Shown here: positions 38,472-52,256 of the stretch, one piece after another | How positions within the stretch are numbered: the stretch's first letter is position 1 | How the letters are laid out: each line of letters opens with the position of its first letter | Assembly (NCBI RefSeq): GCF_000243095.1 | Contig: NZ_AHJE01000042.1 | Coordinates: forward strand, 115,947 to 179,946 | Source of the DNA: Cupriavidus basilensis OR16 | Lineage (GTDB): Bacteria; Pseudomonadota; Gammaproteobacteria; Burkholderiales; Burkholderiaceae | Length of the DNA stretch: 64,000 bases | Direction: 5' to 3' | Program-made: the position numbers and the translations under genes | The notes under the pieces: generated by a model | Told to the model about the DNA's origin: nothing | What the model saw: the letters and a program-made list of their open reading frames with translations, nothing else | Databases searched by the model: none

Positions 38472-39269
38472 TCAATCGCGGTACGAAGCATCGATTCTAT
38501 CGAGTTTGCGCAACAGCGATGGCCATTCCAGTTCGCCCTCGACCGCGCCGCCGTCGTACAGCTGCTCGGAAGCGCGTTGCGCCAGCGCGTGCGGCGGCTG
38601 CACGACCTGTCCGCCAGCCTGCGCGCCGATCTGGATCTCGCAGGCCTTGATGAGCGTCGCCATCAGCACGTAGGCCTCGCCCACCGTGCGGCCCGCCGTC
38701 AGCGTGCCGTGGTTGCGCAGCAGCATGGCGGGATGCTGGCCGAGCGAGGCCGTCAGCCGCGCGCCCTCGGCGGGCGTGAAAGCCAGGCCTTCGTAGTCGT
38801 GATAGGCCAGCCGGCCGTAGAAGCGCAAGGCGTGCTGCGAGAGCGCCAGCAGGCCGCAGGCCTGGGCCGAGACCGACACGCCGGCGCTGTTGTGCAGATG
38901 CATCACGCACACGGCATCGGGGCGTGCCGCATGCACCGCGCCATGCAGCGCGAAGCCGGTGACGTTGACCGCATGCGTGCTGTCGCCCACCACCTCGCCG
39001 CGGCCATTGATCTTGACCAGGTCGCTGGCGCGGATCTCGTCGAAGGCAAAGCCGAAGGGGTTGATCAGGAAGTGATCGGGCTCGCCGGGAACGGTCGCCG
39101 AGATATGCGTGTAGATCAGGTCGTCCCAACCCTGCAGGGCGCAGAGACGATAGGCCGCTGCCAGGTCGACCCGCATGCGCGACTCGGCTTGCGCGACTGG
39201 CTGAGAAGCGGACGGAGAAGCGGACGGAGAAGCGCCCGCAGCACGGGCGGGTTGCAAGGCAAAGGACAT
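38472..39269 (-). CDS. Class II aldolase/adducin family protein
   Basis: A 265-residue putative metal-dependent aldolase or decarboxylase. Zinc ligands are visible in CVMHLHNSAG (His124, His126) and RNHGTLTAG (His187). GWDDLIYTHISATVPG and FLINPFGFAFDEI are family features. The first 30 residues are a Ser/Ala/Pro-rich stretch encoded by a 12-bp tandem repeat (39203-39234), without a role I can assign. Substrate unknown; relatives act on fuculose or ribulose phosphates, and some are linked to aromatic catabolism. The downstream-oriented partner genes (4-OT, ltaE) are on the same strand; the MFS permease lies 128 bp upstream, also on the minus strand. Confidence 0.88.
   Translation of the reverse strand: MSFALQPARAAGASPSASPSASQPVAQAESRMRVDLAAAYRLCALQGWDDLIYTHISATVPGEPDHFLINPFGFAFDEIRASDLVKINGRGEVVGDSTHAVNVTGFALHGAVHAARPDAVCVMHLHNSAGVSVSAQACGLLALSQHALRFYGRLAYHDYEGLAFTPAEGARLTASLGQHPAMLLRNHGTLTAGRTVGEAYVLMATLIKACEIQIGAQAGGQVVQPPHALAQRASEQLYDGGAVEGELEWPSLLRKLDRIDASYRD
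39203..39234 (-). repeat. 12-bp tandem repeat inside the class II aldolase gene
   Basis: The unit GAGAAGCGGACG occurs 2.7 times (39203-39214, 39215-39226, 39227-39234). It encodes repeated S-P-S-A in the N-terminal linker. A 12-bp unit keeps the frame, so copy number can vary without inactivating the gene. Confidence 0.8.
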
Positions 39270-39397
39270 GTTCGGCTCCTGCGCCGCGCGTGTCGCGCGC
39301 CGGTTCTGCCAACCGGCGCCGGGGGCGGCAAAGGCGATACTGTAGCGCAAGCCGGGAGTGGCGTCAGGGTGCGCGCCGGCGCCTTGGCGGGGCCTCG

Positions 39398-40615
39398 TTA
39401 CCCGCGTGATGGCCGGCATTGTTGCCGGCTCATCCATGCGAAGATCGCGCCACCCAGCAGCAGGGCCGCCACCGCGCAGCCGAGCGAGGCCGCGAAGCCG
39501 CCGGTGCGCGCCACCAGCGCCGTGGCGAGCGGCGGCCCGACGATCTGGCCGAGGCCGTAGCTGGCGGTCATCAGGCCCATCAGGCGCTGCGCCTGCGCGC
39601 CCCACAGCCGCCGCGCCTCGCGCATGGCAAACGACACCAGCGCATTGAACGGCAATCCGGCCAGCACGCTGCTGAGCGCGAAACCCGCCACCGTTGGCCA
39701 GACCACCGCAATGGCCACGCCGATCGCCTGCACCACATAGGTAAAGGCCAGCAGGCGGCGATTGTCGTGCTCCGTGCTGACGCGCGAGGCCGCGAAGGCC
39801 CCGATGGTCACCCCCACGCCGAAGATGGGCCAGAACAGGTCGGCCCACAGCGAGCCCGGCATGGCTTGGCGCGCAATCACCGGCAAGAAGGTGGCGGTGA
39901 TGATATAGCCAAAGCCCGCTAGGCCGTAAGCGCAGGTCAGCAGCCAGGTCTCGCGGCCCAGCCGCGGCGCCGCTTGCGCCGGCGCCGCCAGGCCGGCAGC
40001 GCGCGCGCCGCGCGGCGCGGGCGTGAAGACATGCCAGACCGCGCCGACCAGCAGCACCGCCAGCGCGCTAAAGGCCAGCCAGCCCCAACTGGCCGGCCAG
40101 CCGGCACTCACCATGGCAAAGACGGAAACGCCCGTGATGACGATGCCGATGCCCGGCCCGCAGAAGATCACGCCGCCCAGCGGTGCCCGGCCCAGTTCGG
40201 CCAACCGGTGCATGCACCAGGCCGAGCCGTAGACCATGACCATCGCGCTGGCCACGCCGGCCGCCGCGCGCCACACGCCCCAGGCCGCCATGCCGCCGGG
40301 AGCGGCCATGCCAAGCGTTAGCAGGACAGTGACCACCATGCCAATCCGGACCATGCGCGCCGGGTCGGGCCGGATGAACAAGCAGGCCGCGGCGCCGGCG
40401 AAGTAGCCCAGGTAATTCAGCGTGGCCAGCCAGCCGCCCTCGCCCAGCGTGACGCTGCCGTCGTGCAGCATCATGGGCAGCAGCGGCGTAAAGGCGAAGC
40501 GGCCAACGCCCATCGCCACGCCCAGCGCCACCAGCCCCGCCAGGGCCACGGCCCAGACGCCGGGCTGCGCCTGCGCGGCAGCGTCGCGGGACGCGAGTGT
40601 GGATGTGGATTTCAT
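39398..40615 (-). CDS. YbfB/YjiJ family MFS transporter
   Basis: A 405-residue major facilitator permease with about twelve membrane segments. The family start pattern is present: VALGVAMGVGRFAFTPLLPMML, then GWLATLNYLGYFAGA. YbfB/YjiJ proteins transport unknown, probably organic, solutes. It diverges from a LysR regulator across a 144-bp gap with a perfect inverted repeat, the classic layout for a LysR-controlled transporter. The substrate may be related to the tautomerase and aldolase genes downstream, by position only. Confidence 0.9.
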   Translation of the reverse strand: MKSTSTLASRDAAAQAQPGVWAVALAGLVALGVAMGVGRFAFTPLLPMMLHDGSVTLGEGGWLATLNYLGYFAGAAACLFIRPDPARMVRIGMVVTVLLTLGMAAPGGMAAWGVWRAAAGVASAMVMVYGSAWCMHRLAELGRAPLGGVIFCGPGIGIVITGVSVFAMVSAGWPASWGWLAFSALAVLLVGAVWHVFTPAPRGARAAGLAAPAQAAPRLGRETWLLTCAYGLAGFGYIITATFLPVIARQAMPGSLWADLFWPIFGVGVTIGAFAASRVSTEHDNRRLLAFTYVVQAIGVAIAVVWPTVAGFALSSVLAGLPFNALVSFAMREARRLWGAQAQRLMGLMTASYGLGQIVGPPLATALVARTGGFAASLGCAVAALLLGGAIFAWMSRQQCRPSRG

Positions 40616-40669
40616 AGGCGCATGCTACGCTCGGATCCGAGAGCCTAAAAATGAATAATTGAGAACACA

Positions 40670-40690
40670 ATCATCTTTATCTGAGATGAT
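40670..40690. promoter_or_regulatory. Inverted repeat, putative LysR binding site
   Basis: ATCATCT and AGATGAT separated by 7 nt, in the 144-bp divergent region between the MFS and LysR genes. It fits the T-N11-A core of LysR sites (interrupted palindrome) and is A/T rich in a GC-rich region. Confidence 0.5.
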
Positions 40691-40759
40691 CATTTGTTCG
40701 TCGCCGCTTCGCCACCTCGTCGCCGTCACGTCATCAACACACCTTGCAAGGGGATCGCA

Positions 40760-42951
<2,192 letters not shown>

Positions 42952-42953
42952 TC

Positions 42954-43715
42954 ATGGCATTCGGATTCAGCGCAGGCGGTCTGGTCTTCATCATTGCCCT
43001 GCTCATCGTCTCGTCCATCCGCGTGCTGCGCGAGTATGAGCGTGGCGTGGTGTTCATGCTGGGACGCTTCTGGAAGGTCAAAGGGCCGGGGCTGGTGATC
43101 CTGATCCCGGCGGTGCAGCAGATGGTGCGCGTGGACTTGCGCACGGTGGTGATGGACGTGCCGCCGCAAGATGTGATCTCGCGCGACAACGTGTCGGTGA
43201 AAGTGAACGCGGTGGTGTACTTCCGCGTGATCGACCCGGAGCGCGCCATCATCCAGGTGGCGAATTTCCTCGAGGCCACCAGCCAGCTGGCGCAGACCAC
43301 ACTGCGCTCGGTGCTGGGCAAGCACGAACTCGACGAAATGCTGGCCGAACGCGAGCAACTCAATATCGATATCCAGAAAGCGCTCGATGCACAAACCGAT
43401 AGCTGGGGCATCAAGGTTTCCAACGTGGAGATCAAGCACGTCGACCTCAACGAAACCATGATACGGGCCATTGCACGCCAGGCCGAGGCCGAACGCGAGC
43501 GGCGCGCCAAGGTCATCCATGCCGAGGGCGAGTTGCAGGCTTCGGTGAAGCTGCTGGAAGCCGCCCAGATGCTGGCGCGGGAGCCGCAGGCGATGCAGCT
43601 GCGTTATCTGCAGACGCTCACGCAGATCGCCGGGGACAAGAGCTCGACCATCGTGTTTCCGCTGCCGATCGATATCTTGACGCTGGTGGGCAGGCTGAGC
43701 CGGCAGGAGACATGA
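42954..43715 (+). CDS. Slipin (SPFH/band 7) family protein
   Basis: A 253-residue membrane-associated SPFH protein that forms oligomers and partners NfeD proteases. The N-terminal membrane segment is [17 protein letters not shown], followed by the band 7 core with [45 protein letters not shown], and a helical coiled-coil with [19 protein letters not shown]. The start at 42954 fits the AAGGAG ribosome site (7 nt spacing); 42948 is only 1 nt from it. The start overlaps the nfeD stop region, so the pair is an operon. Confidence 0.94.
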   Translation: MAFGFSAGGLVFIIALLIVSSIRVLREYERGVVFMLGRFWKVKGPGLVILIPAVQQMVRVDLRTVVMDVPPQDVISRDNVSVKVNAVVYFRVIDPERAIIQVANFLEATSQLAQTTLRSVLGKHELDEMLAEREQLNIDIQKALDAQTDSWGIKVSNVEIKHVDLNETMIRAIARQAEAERERRAKVIHAEGELQASVKLLEAAQMLAREPQAMQLRYLQTLTQIAGDKSSTIVFPLPIDILTLVGRLSRQET

Positions 43716-43717
43716 AA

Positions 43718-43737
43718 AAAGGCGCCGAAGCGCCTTT
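43718..43737. terminator. Bidirectional terminator between slipin and alaS
   Basis: AAAGGCGC, loop CGAA, GCGCCTTT, preceded by further A residues and followed by TC. It can serve both converging genes. Confidence 0.75.
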
Positions 43738-43760
43738 CTCCACGATGCTGCAAAAGCGCA

Positions 43761-46729
<2,969 letters not shown>

Positions 46730-47950
46730 ATGGGAGCTTTAAGCCACCTCCGCGTCCTCGACCTGACCCGTGTTCTCGCCGGGCCATGGTGCGCCCAGAA
46801 CCTTGCCGACTTCGGCGCCGACGTGATCAAGATCGAGCGCCCCGGCGCCGGCGACGACACCCGCACCTGGGGCCCGCCCTGGCTGCAGGACGACCAAGGC
46901 CGCGACACCGCGGAAGCAGCCTACTATCTGGCCGCCAACCGCAACAAGCGCTCCGTCACCTGCGATATCAGCACGGCCGAAGGCCAGGAACTGGTGCGCG
47001 CGCTGGCCGCCCAGAGCGATGTGGTGCTGGAAAACTACAAGGTCGGCCAACTGAAGAAGTACGGGCTGGACTACGACTCCCTCAAGGCGATCAAGCCGGG
47101 CCTGATCTATTGCTCGGTGACCGGCTTCGGCCAGACCGGCCCCTACGCGGCGCGTCCGGGCTACGACTTCATCATCCAGGGCATGGGCGGCTTCATGAGC
47201 CTGACCGGGGAGCGCGACGACCTGCCCGGCGGCGGCCCGCAAAAGGCCGGCGTGGCCATCTCCGACCTGATGACCGGCCAGTACGCCACCATTGCCGTGC
47301 TGGCCGCGCTGGCCCACCGCGAGCGCACCGGCGAAGGCCAGTACATCGACATGGCCCTGCTCGACGTGCAGGTGGCCATGCTGGCCAATATGAACACCAA
47401 CTACCTGGCCAGCGGCGAAGCGCCCAGGCGCTGGGGCAACGCGCACCCCAATATCGTCCCCTACCAGACCTTCCAGGCCGCCGACGGCTGGATCATCGTG
47501 GCGGTCGGCAACGACGGCCAGTTCCGCAAGTTCGTCGCCGCCGGCGGGCGCCCCGAACTGGCCGACGACCCGCGCTTCGCCACCAACCCGCAGCGGGTTG
47601 CGCATCGCGATGTGCTGGTGCCAGTCATCGCCGAGATGGTCAAGCCGCGCACCCGCGCCCAGTGGATCCTGGACCTGGAAGCTGCCGGCGTGCCGTGCGG
47701 CCCGATCAACACGCTGGACGATGTGTTCGAGGATGCCCAGGTCAAGGCGCGCGGCCTGCGCGTGGACCTGCCGCACCCGAGCGCCGGCGAAGTCAAGCTG
47801 GTGGGCAGCCCGATCAAGATGAGCGCGACGCCGCCCGAGGCCGTGCGCCACCCGCCGCTGCTGGGCGAGCACACCGACGCGGTGCTTGGCGACATGCTGG
47901 GCTACACGCCGGAGCAGATTGCCGCGCTACGCGCCAAAGGCGTGCTGTAA
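46730..47950 (+). CDS. CaiB/BaiF family (class III) CoA transferase
   Basis: A 406-residue CoA transferase that moves CoA between carboxylic acids. The start MGALSHLRVLDLTRVLAGPWCAQNLADFGADVIKIE is a strong family match (quoted here in parts), and the catalytic Asp is expected in EGQYIDMALLD (about residue 207). GNAHPNIVPYQTF and GPINTLDDVFEDAQVKARGL complete the family pattern. Specific substrates cannot be read from sequence. A DUF2214 gene and a Bug binding protein follow on the same strand; a shared role in carboxylic-acid use is possible. No good ribosome site is seen before the ATG. Confidence 0.93.
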   Translation: MGALSHLRVLDLTRVLAGPWCAQNLADFGADVIKIERPGAGDDTRTWGPPWLQDDQGRDTAEAAYYLAANRNKRSVTCDISTAEGQELVRALAAQSDVVLENYKVGQLKKYGLDYDSLKAIKPGLIYCSVTGFGQTGPYAARPGYDFIIQGMGGFMSLTGERDDLPGGGPQKAGVAISDLMTGQYATIAVLAALAHRERTGEGQYIDMALLDVQVAMLANMNTNYLASGEAPRRWGNAHPNIVPYQTFQAADGWIIVAVGNDGQFRKFVAAGGRPELADDPRFATNPQRVAHRDVLVPVIAEMVKPRTRAQWILDLEAAGVPCGPINTLDDVFEDAQVKARGLRVDLPHPSAGEVKLVGSPIKMSATPPEAVRHPPLLGEHTDAVLGDMLGYTPEQIAALRAKGVL

Positions 47951-48108
47951 GGCGCTTGCCGCCTGTGCCCGCCGTGGCGGCGCGCGGGCGGCAAGCCGGA
48001 TTTGTAGCCGTAGCCGTAGTCGTTGTTGTTGCCGTAGCGGAATAAGCAAGAAACCTGGACCCGCGCGCGCCGGCGTACGGCGCATGCCCAACCACACGAG
48101 GAGTTTGG

Positions 48109-48564
48109 ATGCTGACCGACGCCCTGCTGGCTTTCCTGCACTTCACCTTCATCTTCCTGCTGATCGCCTTGATGACCGCCGAGGCGGTTGTGCTGCGCCC
48201 CGGCATGACGCCGCCCGTGCTCAAGCGCCTGTCGGTCTACGACCTGCTCTACTTCCTGAGTGCCATGGCGGTACTGGCGACCGGCCTGCTGCGGCTGTTC
48301 TACGGCGCCAAGGGCGCTCAGTTCTACCTGCACAACCCGTGGTTCCACGCCAAGATCACCGTGTTCGTGGTGATCGCCCTGTGCTCGCTGCCGCCCACCT
48401 TCGCCATCCAGCGGTGGCGCCGCCAGGCGCGCAGCCTGCCGGACTTCGTGCCAATGCCCGCCGAGCTGAAGTCCGCGCGGCGCTGGGTCATGATCCAGGC
48501 CCACCTGTTGATCCTGCTGCCGCTGTGCGCGGTGATGATGGCGCGCGGCATCGGCATGAAATAG
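48109..48564 (+). CDS. DUF2214 family membrane protein
   Basis: A 151-residue inner-membrane protein with four hydrophobic segments. The family pattern includes the N-terminal FLHFTFIFLLIALMTAEAVVLRPGM stretch, DLLYFLSAMAVLATGLLRLFYGAKG and the C-terminal RRWVMIQAHLLILLPLCAVMMARGIG. Function unknown; the conserved His and Glu in the first segment could bind haem or metal, but this is not established. The start follows GAGGAG. Confidence 0.88.
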   Translation: MLTDALLAFLHFTFIFLLIALMTAEAVVLRPGMTPPVLKRLSVYDLLYFLSAMAVLATGLLRLFYGAKGAQFYLHNPWFHAKITVFVVIALCSLPPTFAIQRWRRQARSLPDFVPMPAELKSARRWVMIQAHLLILLPLCAVMMARGIGMK

Positions 48565-48640
48565 GCCGCAGAGCCTTCGGCGCCAAGTGCCCCGGGGCGC
48601 CTGGCGCACCCAGATTCCCAATCCAACCCGACGCATCTCC

Positions 48641-49672
48641 ATGCTCAAGAAAAAACTCGCGGCGGCGCTGCTCGCCGCCGCCCTGCCCGCCATCGGCACC
48701 TGTATCGCCTTTAGCGCCTTTAGCGCCACGCCTGCCGCCGCGGCCACCGCCTACCCGACCAAGCCGCTCAAGTTCGTCGTGCCCTACCCGGCCGGCGGCC
48801 CGCTGGACACCGTGGCGCGCGCCATTGGCGACAAGCTCAAGGACAGCCTGGGCCAGCCCGTGGTGGTGGAAAACCGCCCGGGCGCCGGCGGCAATATCGG
48901 CGCCGACTACGTGGCCAAGCAGCCGGCCGACGGCTACACCATCGTGATGGGCGCCGTGGCCACCCACGCCATCAACCCCAGCCTCTTCGCCAAGATGCCG
49001 TATGACCCGGTGAAGGACTTCAGCCCGATCACGCTGGTGGCCGACGTGCCCAACGTACTCGTCATGCACCCCGGCAAGGCCGCCGAGCTGCATATCAACA
49101 ATGTGCGTGAGCTGGTGGAATACGCGCGCAAGAACCCCGGCAAGCTGGACTACGCCTCGGGCGGCAACGGCAGCGCGGGACATCTGTCCGGCGAGCTGTT
49201 CAAGAGCATGGCCAAGGTCAGCATGGTCCACATCCCCTATAACGGCGCGTCGCCCGCGCAGCTGTCGGTGCTGTCCGGCCAGACCGACATGATCTTCGAC
49301 AACCTGGCCTCCGCCTCGGCCAACATCAGGGCCGGCAAGCTCAAGGCGTTCGCCGTCACCACCGCCACGCGTGCCGCCGCCTTCCCCGAGTTGCCGACCA
49401 TTGCCGAGGCTGGCAAGGGCTTGGGGCTGGAGGGCTTTGACATCTCCACGTGGTTCGGCGTGTTCGCTCCGGCCAATACGCATAAGGAGATCGTCGAGCG
49501 CCTCAACCATGAGATCGTGGCCATCCTCAAGACCGACGACATGAAGGCAAAGCTGGCCCGCATTGGCGCCCAGCCGGCACCGACCACGCCGGAGCAGTTC
49601 GGCGCACTGGTGCAGCGCGAGCTGAAGAAGTACGCGCTGATCGTGAAGGTGTCGGGCGCCAAGGTGGATTGA
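48641..49672 (+). CDS. Bug-family (TctC-like) periplasmic binding protein
   Basis: A 343-residue binding protein. A signal peptide starts MLKKKLAAALLAAAL and ends near A-A-A-A-T-A. The mature part has the family motifs AYPTKPLKFVVPYPAGGPLDT, GQPVVVENRPGAGGNIGADY, and the C-terminal WFGVFAPANTHKEIVERLN. Longer in-frame starts upstream (48587) are rejected because the signal peptide would be internal. It follows the DUF2214 gene and ends at a perfect palindromic terminator. The ligand is unknown. Confidence 0.92.
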   Translation: MLKKKLAAALLAAALPAIGTCIAFSAFSATPAAAATAYPTKPLKFVVPYPAGGPLDTVARAIGDKLKDSLGQPVVVENRPGAGGNIGADYVAKQPADGYTIVMGAVATHAINPSLFAKMPYDPVKDFSPITLVADVPNVLVMHPGKAAELHINNVRELVEYARKNPGKLDYASGGNGSAGHLSGELFKSMAKVSMVHIPYNGASPAQLSVLSGQTDMIFDNLASASANIRAGKLKAFAVTTATRAAAFPELPTIAEAGKGLGLEGFDISTWFGVFAPANTHKEIVERLNHEIVAILKTDDMKAKLARIGAQPAPTTPEQFGALVQRELKKYALIVKVSGAKVD

Positions 49673-49698
49673 TCCGCCTGGGCAAAACGCCGCCCCTT

Positions 49699-49734
49699 GA
49701 ATGAAAAACGGCCCGCGCGGGCCGTTTTTCATTC
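49699..49734. terminator. Perfect palindromic bidirectional terminator
   Basis: A perfect 36-bp palindrome with half-site GAATGAAAAACGGCCCGC. The stem has GC-rich inner pairs flanked by A5 and T5, so it works on both strands: for the Bug gene on the left and the antiporter gene on the right. Confidence 0.9.
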
Positions 49735-49759
49735 CTGTTCAGGGCGTCCCCGCCGGCCG

Positions 49760-51450
49760 TCAGGACACCTCCGGACTGGTCGCGCCGGGCTCTGCGCGCG
49801 GCAGCAGCAAGCCCACCTGGATGATGCGTGGCCCGTCCATGCGCATGACCGTCAGCTTCAACCCAGCGATCTCCACCGCGTCGCCCTCCACCGGCGGCGA
49901 CGTAAATGCCTTCTGCATGGCAGCTTCCAGCGTCCGGGCGGCTTCGTCGGCACTCAACACCCGTGTACCGTAAAGCCCCGCCACATCGCGCAGCATGGCC
50001 TCCCCGGACAAGAGGAAATCATGGCTTGCCTTGCCCCAGGCCGGCGCCGGCCCGGGCCGGTGGAACAGCAGCGCCAGCATCGGCACACTGGTGGCGGGCG
50101 CCAGGATGGAAACCATGTCGCCGGCCGCCAGCACGGTCTGCTCGGGCGCCACCAGGGCCTTGTCCCGCGCCACCGTCAGCAGCCTGCAGCGCGGCGGCAG
50201 CTCGAGCTGGTCGGCGCGCAGGTTTTCGACCGGCGAATCGGCCCCGACCCGGAACTGCATCACCTCCAGTGCCGGCCCATGCGTGCCCTGCAGCCGCGAG
50301 CGGGCCAGCGGCTCCGGATAGGCGGGGCGCAGCACGCGCGCCAGCCGCGCCGCCAGCGGCACGGTGGTGCCCTGCAGCAGCAGGCTGGTCAGCACCACCG
50401 CAAAGGCAATGCGAAACAGCAAGCCGGAATCGGGCATGCCCTGCAGCATGGGAAACAGCGCCAGCACGATAGGCACCGCCCCACGCAAGCCCATCCAGGC
50501 CACGAAGCCCTTCCCACCAGCATCAGGAATGCCGCCACCGCCACCGCCGGCAGCGCCACTTCCCAGATCCGGTGCGGCGCCACCAGCAGGCCAAGCAGCA
50601 GGAACATCACGGACTGCGACAGCCAGGCCATGCCGTCCATCGCGCGCATGGTGTCGGGGCCTACCGCGCGGTCGCGGTTGCCCACCAGGATGCCGGTCAG
50701 GTAGACGGCCAGGAAGCCGCTGCCGCCCGCGGTCTGCACGATGGCGAACACCATGGCGCCGCCCGAGCACAGCAGGATGGCCTGCAGGCCTTCTGCCACG
50801 CGGATGCGCTCCATCACGTTGGCCATGCAGTAGCCCAGGCCCAATCCGAGCAAGCCGCCGACCCCGAACTGCACCACCAGGCGCCACAGCAGCGCGCCGG
50901 GGCTCAGGCCCGCGGGCGCGGCGATCCAGTCGATCAGGGTGAGGGTCAGGAAGATGGCCATCGGGTCGTTGATGCCGGATTCGATCTCCAGCACGCTCGC
51001 CACCCGTTCCTTGAGCCGGATGCCGCTGGTATTGAGCAGCGAGAACACCGCCGCGGCATCGGTCGAGCCGACGATGGCACCCAGCAGCAGGCCCAGCTTC
51101 CAGTCGATCTCCAGCACCCAGGCCGCAAACAGGCCGACCAGGCCGGTCGTGACCAGCACGCCTACGGTCGCCAGCGACAGCGAGGGTTTCAGCGCGACCC
51201 GGAATGTGCTCAGCCGCGTGCGCAAGCCGCCATCGAGCAGGATCACCGCCAGCGCGAGGTTGCCGACCAGGAAGCTCAGCCAGGTATTGGAGAAGCGGAT
51301 GCCGCCGGGCCCATCCACGCCAGCCAGCATGCCGACCGATAAGAAGACCAGCAGGAAGGGCACACCCGCGCGCGCCGAGAAGGCGCCCACCACAATGCCC
51401 AGCGACATCACGACGGCGCCGATCAGAATGACATGGTCAATGCTTTCCAA
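49760..51450 (-). pseudogene. CPA1-type potassium/proton antiporter (NhaP2/CvrA-like), small deletion and frameshift
   Basis: An inner-membrane cation:proton antiporter. The first part (from MESIDHVILIGAVVMSLG at 51450) has about ten membrane segments with the ion-site signature ESGINDPMAIFL. The second part (in another frame) begins KGFVAWMGLRGAVPIVLALFPM and leads to a C-terminal TrkA-C/RCK-like regulatory domain with PRCRLLTVARDKALVAPEQTV, plus a CorC/HlyC-type module. Between LMLVGR and KGFVAW about 17 residues are missing, so the junction at 50508-50516 is probably a small deletion of about 50 bp with a frame change. The loss is estimated from remembered homologues. Confidence 0.85.
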
Positions 51451-51782
51451 GACGGCTTTCCCTTTTCATGCCGTGCCGCATCGGCCACAGGCCGCGGACG
51501 CGCCAGCATCGGCAGTGCAGCCAACGATGATAGCGCAGCCCCATGACCACGCTGCCGCGGGCATGGGCAGGCAGCGCCCGGCAAGTGGGCAAGCGCGCCC
51601 TGGATGTCTCCTAGGGAGATACCCGCAGATTGACCATTTTTGCAGACATCTGAAAGGTAGCTGAAAGGTCTGCCCCTTAATTTCCACCCTGCCAGCGGCG
51701 GGACGGTTGCGCGCGTGCTTTTGACGCACCGCAACATCCCCAGCCGCACGGATTTCAAGCAGTTTTTTCGAGGAGAATCATT
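51451..51782 (+). promoter_or_regulatory. 332-bp divergent region with direct repeats upstream of tctBA
   Basis: CTGAAAGGT occurs twice with the starts 11 bp apart (51650-51658, 51661-51669), i.e. one helical turn. This spacing is typical of OmpR-family response regulators; TctD controls tct genes in other bacteria. The surrounding TTGACC at 51630-51635 is a candidate -35. TCTCC-TAG-GGAGA (51606-51618) is a short perfect inverted repeat. The rest of the region holds no gene that I can support. Confidence 0.4.
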
Positions 51783-52244
51783 TTGCGCATTCGTAGCCAA
51801 AAGGACTTTGCCTCCGGCCTGATGTTCATCCTGGTCGGATTCAGCTTTTCCTGGGTCGCACGCGGGTATTCCATGGGTACTGCCGCGAAGATGGGCCCCG
51901 GGTATTTCCCGTTCTGGCTCGGCATCGTGCTCGCCTTGCTGGGCGCGCTGGTGCTGTGGAGTTCCCTGTCCGCCAAGAAGGAAGAAGACCAGCTCGCACG
52001 CTGGGACGTCAAGACCCTGCTGTGGATCCTGGGTTCGGTGGTGCTGTTCGGCCTGATGCTCAAACCGCTGGGCATGGTGCTGTCGGTGCTGGTGCTGGTG
52101 CTGGTGTCGTCGATGGCCAGCCATGAATTCAGCTGGAAGGGTGCCGTTGTCAACGCCATCGTCCTGGTGATCATCAGCCTGGGCGCCTTCGTCTACGGCA
52201 TCAATCTTCAGATGCCGGTGTGGCCGGCATTCTTGGCAGGATAA
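51783..52244 (+). CDS. tctB: Tripartite tricarboxylate transporter TctB family protein
   Basis: A 153-residue small membrane subunit with four hydrophobic segments; it pairs with TctA. The family pattern includes DFASGLMFILVGFSFSWVARGYSMGTAAKMGPGYFPFWL (in parts), a charged cytoplasmic loop, and a C-terminal hydrophobic pair. The start is TTG (51783), chosen because of the strong GAGGAGA ribosome site 7 nt before it and because the protein begins RIRSQKDFASG as relatives do. tctA starts 12 bp after its stop. No binding-protein gene (tctC) is adjacent; the Bug proteins at 48641 or 54624 could serve. Confidence 0.9.
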   Translation: MRIRSQKDFASGLMFILVGFSFSWVARGYSMGTAAKMGPGYFPFWLGIVLALLGALVLWSSLSAKKEEDQLARWDVKTLLWILGSVVLFGLMLKPLGMVLSVLVLVLVSSMASHEFSWKGAVVNAIVLVIISLGAFVYGINLQMPVWPAFLAG

Positions 52245-52256
52245 GGAGACGGCCAT

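Noticed and set aside
48000..48045. Triplet-like GTAGCC/GTTGTT repeat
   Set aside because: Short and degenerate, between a CoA transferase and a DUF2214 gene. No array with regular units or spacers, so not CRISPR; probably a simple-sequence stretch.
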